Source: Pedobacter ginsenosidimutans (GTDB taxonomy: Bacteria; Bacteroidota; Bacteroidia; Sphingobacteriales; Sphingobacteriaceae). From it: a stretch of 64,000 nucleotides of DNA. The notes under the pieces were generated by a model. The model was not told the origin of the DNA and made no database searches. It saw nothing but the letters and a program-made list of their open reading frames with translations. The stretch lies in contig NZ_LMZQ01000009.1 of the NCBI RefSeq assembly GCF_001442625.1, positions 62,001 to 126,000 on the forward strand, written 5' to 3'. Made by a program: the position numbers and the translations under genes. Shown here in pieces: positions 26,822 through 34,735 of the stretch. Each line of letters starts with the position of its first letter. Positions within the stretch are counted from its first letter, which is position 1.

Positions 26822-27505
26822 ATGATACAACTTAATAACATCGAAAAATATTACGCAAACAAAGGCATTAAAAACTACGTGTTGCGTTTGGTTACTACCA
26901 ACATTAAACAAGGTGAATTTGTTTCCATTATGGGCCCATCGGGTGCAGGGAAATCTACTTTGCTCAATATTATTGGTATGCTTGAAGAACCAACTTATGG
27001 TTCGTATGAGTTTTTGGGCGAGGATGTAACTTCGTTGAATGAGCGTAAACGTATTGAACTTTACCGAAATCATATTGGTTTTGTTTTTCAGGCTTACCAC
27101 TTAATTGATGAAATGACCGTTTATGAAAATATTGAAGCCCCATTGCTGTACAAAAAAGTAGGTAGCTCCGAGCGGGCAAGTAGAATTGCCGACTTGTTAG
27201 ACCGTTTTAATATTGTTGCCAAAAAAGATTTATTCCCTAATCAACTTTCAGGCGGACAGCAACAATTGGTTGGTATAGCAAGGGCATTGGCCGCCCAACC
27301 ATCTATAATTCTGGCCGATGAGCCAACGGGTAACTTGCAATCGGCACAGGCAGAAGAAATTATGACGTTGTTTAAAAAATTAAATCAGGAAGATGGTATT
27401 ACCATTATCCAGGTTACACACTCCGAAAAAAATGCACAATACGGAAATAGGATTTTGCACATTGCAGATGGGATAGTAAAAGAAGATGTGGCTATATTAA
27501 GTTAG
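26822..27505 (+). CDS. ABC transporter ATPase, second of the cluster
   Basis: This 227-residue LolD/MacB-type ATPase has Walker [11 protein letters not shown] loop FVFQAYHL, Walker [10 protein letters not shown] and H loop VTHSE intact. Two positions depart from the first ATPase: the signature continues [15 protein letters not shown] (Leu for Arg after the QQQ), and the D loop is LQSAQAEE in place of the usual LDS with its Asp. The D-loop Asp normally helps couple hydrolysis between the two ATPase halves, so activity may be altered, or the protein may work as a heterodimer with the first ATPase (inference). It is the natural partner of paralog 6, directly upstream. Confidence 0.92.
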   Translation: MIQLNNIEKYYANKGIKNYVLRLVTTNIKQGEFVSIMGPSGAGKSTLLNIIGMLEEPTYGSYEFLGEDVTSLNERKRIELYRNHIGFVFQAYHLIDEMTVYENIEAPLLYKKVGSSERASRIADLLDRFNIVAKKDLFPNQLSGGQQQLVGIARALAAQPSIILADEPTGNLQSAQAEEIMTLFKKLNQEDGITIIQVTHSEKNAQYGNRILHIADGIVKEDVAILS

Positions 27506-27603
27506 ACCCAAATTATTATTTAAGCAAAAAGGCTGAGGATAAGTACGTATTTGGAATGGTAATAATTTCTATTTGTATTTATCCTTTTTATCCGTGGTTA
27601 AAT

Positions 27604-27611
27604 TAACTTTG
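27604..27611 (+). promoter_or_regulatory. -7 box 4 nt before ATG (possible leaderless start)
   Basis: TAACTTTG fits the Bacteroidota -7 consensus TAnnTTTG and is followed by CCAC and then ATG. The -33 element is weak (TTTA at 27578-27581, 22 nt spacing). The predicted start falls on or next to the A of the ATG. Confidence 0.5.
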
Positions 27612-27615
27612 CCAC

Positions 27616-28419
27616 ATGCAAAAATCATTTATCGATCAAATGGGCAGTGAAATTTCTATCAATTTCCCACCTAAACTGATTATTTCTGTTGTGCCCTCAC
27701 TAACAGAATTGTTATTTGATTTAGGATTGGATAAGGAAATTATCGGATTGACCAAATTTTGTATTCATCCGATAGAAAAATTTGCAGAAAGAACCAAGGT
27801 TGGTGGAACGAAAAAGCTCAACATCGATTTAATCAAAGATTTAAAACCCGATTTGATTATTGGCAACAAAGAAGAAAATACGCAAAGTGATATAGAAGAG
27901 CTTGCAACAGATTTTCCGGTTTGGATGAGCGACATTTTTACTTTGGATGATGCCATGAAGACTATCGGCCAGATAGGGGAACTTGTAGATCGAGAGCCAG
28001 AAGCCGGTTACCTTAATCATTTAATCTCTGCTGGATTTAATGATCTGAAAACACTTGCACTTCAACAGCATATTGATAAAAAGGTAGCCTACCTCATCTG
28101 GCGTAAACCCTATATGGCTGCTGGGAAAAATACCTTTATCAATGATATTCTGCTGATCAATGGTATGACTAATGTAGTTACGCAAAAACGTTATCCATCG
28201 GTTACACTAGCAGAACTGAGAGCTTTAAATTGCGAACTGATCCTGCTTTCGTCAGAACCTTATCCCTTTGGCGAAAAACATATTGAAGAAATACAAGCTG
28301 CCGTTCCTGAAGCAAAAATTATATTGGTGGATGGAGAAATGTTTAGCTGGTATGGAAGCAGATTGGTTAAAGCCGTTCAATACTTTTTCGAGTTTCAGAA
28401 GCAAATTATTAGCTTTTAA
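27616..28419 (+). CDS. BtuF-like helical-backbone metal receptor (Peripla_BP_2 fold)
   Basis: This 267-residue protein has the fold of cobalamin/ferric-siderophore binding proteins: IISVVPSLTELLFDLGLDKEIIGLT, VGGTKKLNIDLIKDLKPDLIIGNKEEN, a long backbone helix near residues 115-160, and KRYPSVTLAELRALNCELILLSSEPYPF. There is no signal peptide or lipobox, so as annotated it would stay in the cytoplasm, unlike classical BtuF. No permease or TonB receptor lies beside it. A corrinoid- or metal-related role is family knowledge; the ligand is not shown by the sequence. Confidence 0.85.
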   Translation: MQKSFIDQMGSEISINFPPKLIISVVPSLTELLFDLGLDKEIIGLTKFCIHPIEKFAERTKVGGTKKLNIDLIKDLKPDLIIGNKEENTQSDIEELATDFPVWMSDIFTLDDAMKTIGQIGELVDREPEAGYLNHLISAGFNDLKTLALQQHIDKKVAYLIWRKPYMAAGKNTFINDILLINGMTNVVTQKRYPSVTLAELRALNCELILLSSEPYPFGEKHIEEIQAAVPEAKIILVDGEMFSWYGSRLVKAVQYFFEFQKQIISF

Positions 28420-28501
28420 AGGCAAATTTTTATAATTTGTAGCATACGGCTAAATCATCCCGTTATCATACTGTCACCAATAAAAAACAAATCATAATCC
28501 G

Positions 28502-28804
28502 ATGAAAAAAATATTAATACTATCGCTGTTCGTAGCCGTAATTTCTGGTTGCAGTTCAATGAAAAACGGAGGAAACTCCAGTACCGTTACCGCAAGTGGA
28601 ACAATTGAAAAATTAGGCATGACTACGTTTCAATACGGTACACATTTATTAAAAACCGACAATAAAACTTATGCCTTAAAAAGTGCAAGCATAAATCTTG
28701 ATACCTATTTAGATAAGAAGGTTACCATAAAAGGAAAAAAGGTTTCTGGTTATCCATTAGAAGGCGGGCCTGAATTTATCGATGTAACTCTAGTGAAATT
28801 TTGA
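28502..28804 (+). CDS. Small lipoprotein, unknown function
   Basis: This is a 100-residue protein with a lipoprotein signal (MKKILILSLFVAVISGC, Cys at 17). The mature part is a compact, beta-rich domain (GTIEKLGMTTFQYGTHLL, TYLDKKVTIKGKKVSGYP) that resembles small OB-like domains, although I cannot assign a family. It is probably anchored in the envelope. The start codon is clear: Lys-rich signal directly after ATG. Confidence 0.75.
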   Translation: MKKILILSLFVAVISGCSSMKNGGNSSTVTASGTIEKLGMTTFQYGTHLLKTDNKTYALKSASINLDTYLDKKVTIKGKKVSGYPLEGGPEFIDVTLVKF

Positions 28805-28830
28805 TACCTATCAGGTTAAGGCAATGGCAT

Positions 28831-28925
28831 CATTCCCGTGAAAACGGGAATCCTAAAGCTTCACCCATGGTTCATTAACTTTCTAATGCATTAAGATTGC
28901 CAGTCAAGCTGGCAATGACGGACAG
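28831..28925. repeat. Intergenic repeat with ATTCCCGT/ACGGGAAT and GCCAG/CTGGC hairpins
   Basis: ATTCCCGT-GAAA-ACGGGAAT forms a perfect 8-bp hairpin, and ATTGCCAG-TCAAG-CTGGCAAT forms a second perfect 8-bp hairpin, followed by GACGG. No gene is visible between the lipoprotein and the tRNA promoter. Confidence 0.55.
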
Positions 28926-28998
28926 TGCTTAGGTACTGCAAAGATGTACGCACGACCATTGAAATTAAATTTTGTTTCTTTACAAAGGATTGCAAAGA

Positions 28999-29028
28999 TT
29001 TGATTATTCAATTTAGTTTCTATCTTTG
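28999..29028 (+). promoter_or_regulatory. Promoter of the first tRNA-Leu
   Basis: TTTG (28999-29002), 18 nt, then TATCTTTG (29021-29028) is a full Bacteroidota housekeeping promoter. The second tRNA copy has the same boxes with the same spacing. Confidence 0.8.
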
Positions 29029-29050
29029 CAATCCTTAAAACATCCTATCT

Positions 29051-29132
29051 GCGGAAGTGGCGTAATTGGTAGCCGCACCAGACTTAGGATCTGGCGCTTC
29101 ACGGCGTGGGGGTTCGAGTCCCTTCTTCCGCA
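29051..29132 (+). tRNA. tRNA-Leu (anticodon UAG), copy 1
   Basis: The acceptor stem GCGGAAG/CTTCCGC is perfect. The anticodon stem CCAGA/TCTGG encloses CTTAGGA with anticodon TAG. There is a class II variable arm (CGCTTCACGGCGT) and a GGGTTCGAGTCCC T arm; CCA is not encoded. It reads CUA-type leucine codons. Confidence 0.97.
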
Positions 29133-29142
29133 CAACAAGATC

Positions 29143-29177
29143 AACCGTTCCGATTTAAACATCAGAACGGTTTTTTT
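29143..29177 (+). terminator. Terminator of tRNA-Leu copy 1
   Basis: Stem AACCGTTCCGAT/ATCAGAACGGTT (one C-A mismatch), loop TTAAAC, then a T run. Confidence 0.85.
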
Positions 29178-29736
29178 ATGGCATAGGTAATTAATTTTGT
29201 AATTAGTGTTACTGCTCAGCTATTTTTAACCACAGACGCACACGGATGGTGTATTTGTTATATATTCAATTATATAATTAATTGGTTTTCTTTCTATAAA
29301 CTGCAAAAAATAGCTAAAAGAAGATTTCCTGGCCGTCCCAGAGGGACGATTCCACGGTAGCCAGTTGTAAAACTGGCGTTTTCGTTCCGTAGGAACGTTT
29401 GGTGTTTTAACCATTAATTCTTCACCTATCCTTGCCACCTAAACCTGATCGCAGTGGTTCCGATTTTTTCATCGGAAAGAACGGAGAGCAGGGCTGCATT
29501 AGCCCAAACGCTACCGAGCCTGCTTTCCAAAAAAATAAATGCTTAATTTATGCTGAAAACAAAGGCTAAGTTTCATTACTCGTTAATCCTGCTTTAAGTT
29601 ACAAGTCTTCGTGGTTTGTGTCCCTACAGATCATCACAAAAACTTCTAGTAGCCCTGTTATTGAAATTTTTCTCCTTAAAAATTAAAGAGTTAGCGGTTT
29701 TTGATCGAAATAATCAATAAAATATTGCCAATGCCT
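29178..29736. other. Gene-free interval between the two tRNA-Leu cassettes
   Basis: I see no credible gene in these 559 bases. They hold a triple palindrome at 29334-29397 and a TTCCGAT/ATCGGAA hairpin at about 29458-29477, the latter inside a phrase (CCTGATCGCAGTGG ... GAGAGCAGGGCTGC) that looks like another dispersed intergenic repeat. Confidence 0.6.
29334..29397. repeat. Triple-palindrome element
   Basis: Three perfect dyads follow each other: CGTCCC-AGA-GGGACG (29334-29348), GCCAGT-TGTAAA-ACTGGC (29360-29377) and CGTTCC-GTA-GGAACG (29383-29397). The design suggests a dispersed structured element. Confidence 0.65.
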
Positions 29737-29766
29737 TTTGATTATCCAATCTTGTTTCTATCTTTG
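29737..29766 (+). promoter_or_regulatory. Promoter of the second tRNA-Leu
   Basis: TTTG (29737-29740), 18 nt, then TATCTTTG (29759-29766), offset by exactly 738 bp from the first copy. Confidence 0.8.
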
Positions 29767-29788
29767 CAGTCCTTACAACATCCTAACT

Positions 29789-29870
29789 GCGGAAGTGGCG
29801 TAATTGGTAGCCGCACCAGACTTAGGATCTGGCGCTTCACGGCGTGGGGGTTCGAGTCCCTTCTTCCGCA
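29789..29870 (+). tRNA. tRNA-Leu (anticodon UAG), copy 2
   Basis: The 82-nt gene is identical to copy 1, with the same acceptor, anticodon loop and variable arm. Promoter, leader and terminator are also duplicated with a few substitutions. Confidence 0.97.
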
Positions 29871-29884
29871 CAACAAGATAAAGG

Positions 29885-29920
29885 CCGTTCCGATTTAAAC
29901 ATCGGAACGGTTTTGTTTTT
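29885..29920 (+). terminator. Terminator of tRNA-Leu copy 2
   Basis: A perfect 10-bp stem CCGTTCCGAT/ATCGGAACGG, loop TTAAAC, then a T-rich run. Confidence 0.85.
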
Positions 29921-29974
29921 AAAAACATTGATTAATAAAAATTGATGTGCTGTGCCGGTTGTGGCGATATATGG

Positions 29975-30038
29975 TTTCTTCTCAAATCTCATATCTCATA
30001 TCTCCCGTCTAAAGCACATCTTACTATATCTCATAAAA
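29975..30038. repeat. ATCTCAT word repeats before tig
   Basis: TCTCAAATCTCATATCTCATATCTCCC-type words fill the space up to the ATG. The complementary word set (TGAGATCGGAGAT, TGTGAGATG) follows the lipoprotein stop at 58650-58682. Confidence 0.5.
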
Positions 30039-31388
30039 ATGAATATTACACAGGAAAAAACCGGCAACTTAAATGCTGTTGTAAAAATCAAAATCGCACC
30101 TGCTGATTACACTGGAAAAGTAGAGAAAGCCATTAAAGATCAAGCTAAAAAAGCACAATTACCTGGTTTCCGTAAAGGAATGGTTCCTGCTGCCCACATT
30201 AAAAAAATGTATGGCAAAAGTATCCTGGTTGAAGAGGTTAACAACTTGTTGAACGATACCTTATCTAACTACATCGCAGAACAAAAATTAGAAATTTTAG
30301 GTCAACCACTTCCTAAAATGGACGATGAACGCGAATTTAAATGGGATAATACAGATGATTTCGAATTTGATTATGAGTTAGGTTTAGCACCTGCTTTTGA
30401 TGTAAATCTTTCATCTAAAGATAAATTTACCGAATATGTAATTAAAGCTGATAAAGAAACTTTAGAAAGCCGTATCAAAAATATCCGTCGTAGCTATGGT
30501 AAAATGACCAATCCTGAGGTTTCGGCTGATGATGATGTACTTTACGCTGAATTAACTCAGGTAGCTGCAGATGGTACTGCTGTTGAAGGCGGTATTAGCA
30601 GTACAGCAACTGTTCGTTTAGATCAGATTAAAGATAAAAAAATCCTTAAATCGTTGATCGGTTTAAAGAAAGATGATGAAGTAACCATCGATATCCAAAA
30701 AGCATTAGAAGATGCTGCGGTAATTGCAAAAGCTTTAAATATCTCGGAAGAAGAAGCTGCTGAGTTAAAAGCAAACTTCAAACTTCATGTTAAAAATGTG
30801 AACCGTTTAGAAGAGTCAGATTTAAACCAGGAGTTTTTTGATAAATTATTTGGTGAAGGTACGGTAACTGACGAAGCTGGTTTCAGAGCAAAAATTACCG
30901 AAGAAGTAGAAGGTATGTTTAAACAAGATGCTGAGCGTAAATTATCTAACGATATTTATGAAGCACTTTTAACTAAACACAATTTCGAATTGCCTGACGA
31001 ATTTTTACGTCGCTGGTTAAAAGCTACAAACGAAAAATTAACCGACGAAGAGTTGGCAGAAGGTTATGATGATTTCGCTAAAAACCTTAAATGGACTTTA
31101 ATCGAAAATAAAATCATCAAAGATAACAGCATCGAAATTAAATATGAGGATGTAGTTCAGGCAGCTAAGGCTAAATTAGATGCGCAGTTTAGAATGTATA
31201 GCCCAAGCCCACTTCCAGAAGATCAATTGGCTCAATATGCCGTTCAGTTTTTACAGGAAAAAGAAAATGCAAACCGTGTTTTCGAAGAGGTAAAAGCATT
31301 AAAAACTTTCGAACAAATCAAATCTGTTGTAACTTTAGAGCAAAAAGATATTGATTACGATAAGTTTATTGCGCTGGATAAAAAATAA
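30039..31388 (+). CDS. tig: Trigger factor
   Basis: This is a ribosome-associated chaperone of 449 residues that meets nascent chains at the exit tunnel. The ribosome-binding loop reads LPGFRKGMVPAAHIKKMYG (family GFRxGKxP), and the ends are rich in charged helices as expected for the chaperone arms. The central PPIase region is weakly conserved. I start at the ATG at 30039 (MNITQEKTGNLNAVV); the in-frame ATG at 29952 runs through repeat DNA. clpP and clpX follow, the common tig-clpP-clpX order, interrupted by a broken small gene. Confidence 0.93.
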   Translation: MNITQEKTGNLNAVVKIKIAPADYTGKVEKAIKDQAKKAQLPGFRKGMVPAAHIKKMYGKSILVEEVNNLLNDTLSNYIAEQKLEILGQPLPKMDDEREFKWDNTDDFEFDYELGLAPAFDVNLSSKDKFTEYVIKADKETLESRIKNIRRSYGKMTNPEVSADDDVLYAELTQVAADGTAVEGGISSTATVRLDQIKDKKILKSLIGLKKDDEVTIDIQKALEDAAVIAKALNISEEEAAELKANFKLHVKNVNRLEESDLNQEFFDKLFGEGTVTDEAGFRAKITEEVEGMFKQDAERKLSNDIYEALLTKHNFELPDEFLRRWLKATNEKLTDEELAEGYDDFAKNLKWTLIENKIIKDNSIEIKYEDVVQAAKAKLDAQFRMYSPSPLPEDQLAQYAVQFLQEKENANRVFEEVKALKTFEQIKSVVTLEQKDIDYDKFIALDKK

Positions 31389-31430
31389 GCGTTTAGCGTA
31401 AGGCGCTTTGATAATGATTGTGCTATTGCT

Positions 31431-31783
31431 CAATTAAATTTCAATCGGCTGAAGTTGGCAGTTATCAATAGCAATAACTGATAAATTACTTGATATAGCT
31501 GACCGATTGTCAGTTGATAAAAAATACAGATTTGCAGAGCAGCTCAATGGGGCTGCTCTTAGCATATCCAAATAATATTGCCGGGGGCTCAGGCTCTATT
31601 TCCAATAAGGAATTCGCTCATTATCTGAATATTGCACATCGATCTGTCTTCGAGAATGCAAATATTTTAGTAGTTTTAGAGCGGCGAAAATATATTTCTG
31701 ACACAGAACTGAATGATTATCTGGAAGAATTAGATAAATTGGCACGGAAATTAACCAACTTCAGAAAATATTTATTAAAATAA
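31431..31783 (+). pseudogene. Broken four-helix-bundle (23S rRNA IVS-type) protein gene
   Basis: Three reading-frame segments together spell a four-helix-bundle protein. QLNFNRLK (from 31431) continues, after an apparent 2-nt loss near 31454, as WQLSIAITDKLLDIADRLSV and KKYRFAEQLNGAALSIS. After one extra A near 31570 it continues as NNIAGGSGSISNKEF...VFENANILVVLERRKYISD, to a stop at 31783. The join SISNNIAGGSGS is the family hallmark. An apparent 89-residue ORF from 31514 only covers the last part out of frame with the start of the domain. No intact start is visible. It lies between tig and clpP and is probably an insertion that decayed. Confidence 0.75.
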
Positions 31784-31784
31784 C

Positions 31785-31835
31785 TTGCGTATTTGGTTTA
31801 GGCTTAACCCGCTTATCGCAAAACGCCAAACTCTA
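31785..31835. repeat. GCGTATTTGG...CGCAAAACGCC word repeat before clpP
   Basis: GCGTATTTGGTTTAGGCTTAACCCGC and CGCAAAACGCCAAAC form an imperfect hairpin ending just before the clpP start. Confidence 0.5.
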
Positions 31836-31840
31836 TAACC

Positions 31841-32548
31841 ATGAACATAGATTCACAAGAATTCAGAAAATTTGCCGTTAAACATCAGGGGATTGGCGGT
31901 TTACACGTAGATAAATTTATTGCTCAGGCTAATCTGAACCCTAAGAGCATGACACCGTATATTATTGAGGAACGCCAGTTGAATGTAGCGCAAATGGATG
32001 TTTTCTCTAGATTGATGATGGACCGTATTATCTTTTTAGGTGATGCGATTTATGATCAGAATGCAAATATCATTCAGGCTCAGTTGTTGTTTTTGCAATC
32101 AACAGATGCCGATAGAGATATTCAGATCTACATTAACTCGCCAGGTGGCTCGGTTTATGCAGGTTTAGGTATTTATGATACCATGCAATATATACAACCA
32201 GATGTAGCTACAATCTGTACAGGTATGGCCGCATCAATGGGAGCCGTTTTATTGGTAGCAGGTGCAAAAGGAAAACGTGCTGCATTACCTCACTCAAGAG
32301 TAATGATTCACCAACCATCAGGCGGCGCACAAGGTGTAGCATCTGATATGGAGATCAACTTAAGAGAGATGTTGAAATTGAAAAAAGAATTATACGATAT
32401 TATTTCAGAGCACTCTGGACAAACATATGATTGGGTAGAGAAAGCTTCAGATCGCGATTACTGGATGACAGCTGACGAGGCAAAAGGATTTGGTATGGTT
32501 GATGAGGTGTTATCGAGAAACGCAAAAAAAGATGGCGAAACAAAATAA
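31841..32548 (+). CDS. clpP: ATP-dependent Clp protease proteolytic subunit
   Basis: This is a serine protease that forms the barrel degrading proteins unfolded by ClpX. The 235-residue length includes a longer N-terminus than in E. coli. The catalytic Ser is in GMAASMGAVLL, the His in LPHSRVMIHQPSGGAQG, and the Asp-containing region follows in ISEHSGQ...DRDYWM. The YINSPGGSVYAGLGIYDTM segment is typical. Its last 17 bases overlap the start of clpX, so translation is probably coupled. Confidence 0.97.
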   Translation: MNIDSQEFRKFAVKHQGIGGLHVDKFIAQANLNPKSMTPYIIEERQLNVAQMDVFSRLMMDRIIFLGDAIYDQNANIIQAQLLFLQSTDADRDIQIYINSPGGSVYAGLGIYDTMQYIQPDVATICTGMAASMGAVLLVAGAKGKRAALPHSRVMIHQPSGGAQGVASDMEINLREMLKLKKELYDIISEHSGQTYDWVEKASDRDYWMTADEAKGFGMVDEVLSRNAKKDGETK

Positions 32549-33770
32549 AGAATCCCGTTGTTCATTCTGCCATTCTGGCAAGCATGAAACATTAATGTTG
32601 ATTGAAGGCATGGATGCGTTTATCTGCGATAAATGTGTAACCCAGGCCAATCAATTGCTTGCGCAAGAATTAGGGACCAAAGGGACAAAAAATATTCAAG
32701 AGGCGATAAACTTATTAAAGCCTCTTGAAATTAAACAACATCTTGATCAGTATGTTATTGGTCAGGACGATGCTAAAAAGGTATTATCTGTTGCTGTTTA
32801 CAATCACTACAAACGTTTAAATCAAAAAGTTGATAAAGACGAGATTGAGATCGAGAAATCAAATATCATGTTGGTGGGCGAAACCGGTACCGGTAAAACA
32901 CTTTTGGCCAAAACCATTGCTAAAATTTTGCATGTGCCATTCTGTATCTGCGATGCAACTGTTTTAACAGAAGCAGGTTATGTAGGTGAAGATGTTGAAA
33001 GTATTTTAACGCGCTTGCTCCAGGCTGCTGATTATGACGTAACGGCTGCCGAACGCGGTATCGTTTACATTGATGAGGTAGATAAAGTAGCGCGTAAAAG
33101 TGATAACCCATCCATTACACGTGATGTATCAGGAGAAGGTGTTCAGCAGGCTTTATTGAAAATTTTAGAAGGTACAGTTGTAAACGTTCCACCTCAGGGC
33201 GGACGTAAGCACCCAGATCAGAAAATGATCCCGGTAAACACGAATAACATTCTATTTATCTGTGGTGGGGCATTTGATGGTATTGAACGTAAAATTGCCA
33301 ACCGTTTACGCACGCAGGCGGTAGGTTATAAGGTAAAGAAAGATGAGACAGTTTTAGATCTTAAAAATCTTTATAAGTATATTACACCTCAGGATTTGAA
33401 ATCTTTTGGGTTAATTCCAGAATTAATTGGTCGTATACCGGTTCTTTCTCACTTAAATCCATTGGATAAAGAATCTTTAAGAAACATTTTGACTGCACCT
33501 AAAAACTCATTGATCAAGCAGTATGTGAAGCTTTTTGCCTATGAAGACGTAAAGCTTGTTTTTGATGAAGATGTTTTAAATTTTATTGTAGATAAAGCAA
33601 TGGAATATAAACTGGGGGCGCGTGGTTTAAGATCGATCTGTGAAGCGATTATGTTAGATGCGATGTTTGATACACCAACGCAGACGGATGTCAAGGAACT
33701 GCATATCAATCTCGATTACGCGATAGAGAAATTTGAAAAGGCCGACTTTAAAAAGTTGCAGGCCGCTTAA
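32532..33770 (+). CDS. clpX: ATP-dependent Clp protease ATP-binding subunit ClpX
   Basis: This AAA+ unfoldase feeds substrates to ClpP. The N-terminal zinc finger is present (CSFCHSGK and CDKC, four Cys). The AAA+ core shows Walker A GETGTGKT, Walker B IVYIDEVDK, and the pore loop region CDATVLTEAGYVGEDV; the sensor-2 region reads GARGLRSI. I start at the ATG at 32532 (MAKQNKESRCSFC), which overlaps clpP by 17 nt; the upstream in-frame ATG at 32490 lies deeper in clpP. A strong terminator follows. Confidence 0.97.
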   Translation: MAKQNKESRCSFCHSGKHETLMLIEGMDAFICDKCVTQANQLLAQELGTKGTKNIQEAINLLKPLEIKQHLDQYVIGQDDAKKVLSVAVYNHYKRLNQKVDKDEIEIEKSNIMLVGETGTGKTLLAKTIAKILHVPFCICDATVLTEAGYVGEDVESILTRLLQAADYDVTAAERGIVYIDEVDKVARKSDNPSITRDVSGEGVQQALLKILEGTVVNVPPQGGRKHPDQKMIPVNTNNILFICGGAFDGIERKIANRLRTQAVGYKVKKDETVLDLKNLYKYITPQDLKSFGLIPELIGRIPVLSHLNPLDKESLRNILTAPKNSLIKQYVKLFAYEDVKLVFDEDVLNFIVDKAMEYKLGARGLRSICEAIMLDAMFDTPTQTDVKELHINLDYAIEKFEKADFKKLQAA

Positions 33771-33776
33771 AAATTC

Positions 33777-33810
33777 AATCCTCTCGCGAAAGCGGGGGGA
33801 TTTTTTTTTA
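33777..33810 (+). terminator. Terminator after clpX
   Basis: Stem AATCCTCTCGC/GCGGGGGGATT with GAAA tetraloop, followed by eight T. Confidence 0.88.
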
Positions 33811-33862
33811 ATACAATATTGTTAACGCTAAGCGCCAGGCGCTATGCTCAAAACTAAAGAAT

Positions 33863-34726
33863 ATGAACGAAGAAAAAGACGTAAAAAAAGACGATGAAAT
33901 AGTAGAGAAATCGAAAAAAGTAAAAGAGGTAGAAACTCCCGTTAAATCAGGATTAAAATCGAAAGATGAAATTGTTAAAAATTGGTTGCCACGTTATACC
34001 GGTAGAACCTTGGATCAATTTGGCGATTATATTCTGTTAACTAATTTCAGTAAATATGTAACCATGTTTTCCGAATGGAACGATAATGCACCGGTTATGG
34101 GTTTAGATAAGCCTATGCAAAGCGTTACTGCGAATGGCATTACAATTATCAACTTTGGCATGGGAAGTCCATTAGCAGCAACCATGATGGATTTATTGAC
34201 GGCCATTAAACCTAAAGCAGTGTTGTTTTTAGGTAAATGTGGTGGTTTGAAGAAGAAAAATCAATTAGGCGATTTAATTTTGCCTATTGCCGCAATTAGG
34301 GGAGAGGGTACATCAAATGATTACCTGCCGGCGGAAGTACCTGCATTGCCAGCATTCGCCTTGCAGAAAGCGATTTCTACAACCATACGCGACCATGGTA
34401 GGGATTATTGGACCGGAACCTGTTATACCACCAACCGTAGGGTTTGGGAACACGACAAAGAGTTTAAAAAGTACCTGAAAACTTTAAGGGCTATGGCTGT
34501 AGATATGGAAACTGCTACAATTTTTACTACGGCCTTTGCAAACAAAATTCCAGCTGGCGCATTGCTTTTAGTTTCCGATCAACCAATGATACCTGAAGGT
34601 GTTAAAACCGCCGAAAGCGATAGCAGCGTAACTGAAAAATACGTAGAAACACATTTAAGAATCGGTATTGATTCGTTGAAACAGTTGATTAATAATGGAT
34701 TGACAGTGAAACATTTGTTGTTTTAG
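33863..34726 (+). CDS. amn: AMP nucleosidase (short Bacteroidota form)
   Basis: This enzyme is predicted to split AMP into adenine and ribose-5-phosphate. The 287 residues cover only the nucleoside phosphorylase-like catalytic domain, preceded by a charged Lys/Glu-rich tail of about 30 residues; the N-terminal regulatory domain of the E. coli enzyme (about 480 aa) is absent. Family motifs are NFGMGSPLAATMMD, VLFLGKCGGLKK, the active-site Glu in AVDMETATIF, and LLLVSDQPM. It stands alone and converges on rpoD. Specificity for AMP over nucleosides is family knowledge. Confidence 0.88.
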   Translation: MNEEKDVKKDDEIVEKSKKVKEVETPVKSGLKSKDEIVKNWLPRYTGRTLDQFGDYILLTNFSKYVTMFSEWNDNAPVMGLDKPMQSVTANGITIINFGMGSPLAATMMDLLTAIKPKAVLFLGKCGGLKKKNQLGDLILPIAAIRGEGTSNDYLPAEVPALPAFALQKAISTTIRDHGRDYWTGTCYTTNRRVWEHDKEFKKYLKTLRAMAVDMETATIFTTAFANKIPAGALLLVSDQPMIPEGVKTAESDSSVTEKYVETHLRIGIDSLKQLINNGLTVKHLLF

Positions 34727-34735
34727 GATGAAATC

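Noticed and set aside
29226..29438. 70-residue minus-strand ORF between the tRNAs
   Set aside because: It reads through the triple palindrome and has no recognisable domain.
29051..29870. Genomic island or prophage between the two tRNA-Leu copies
   Set aside because: The interval is only about 0.65 kb and holds no integrase or phage gene; a cassette duplication is sufficient.
31514..31783. Apparent intact 89-residue gene between tig and clpP
   Set aside because: The upstream frames encode the missing N-terminal helices of the same domain, so this is the tail of a frameshifted gene, not an independent gene.
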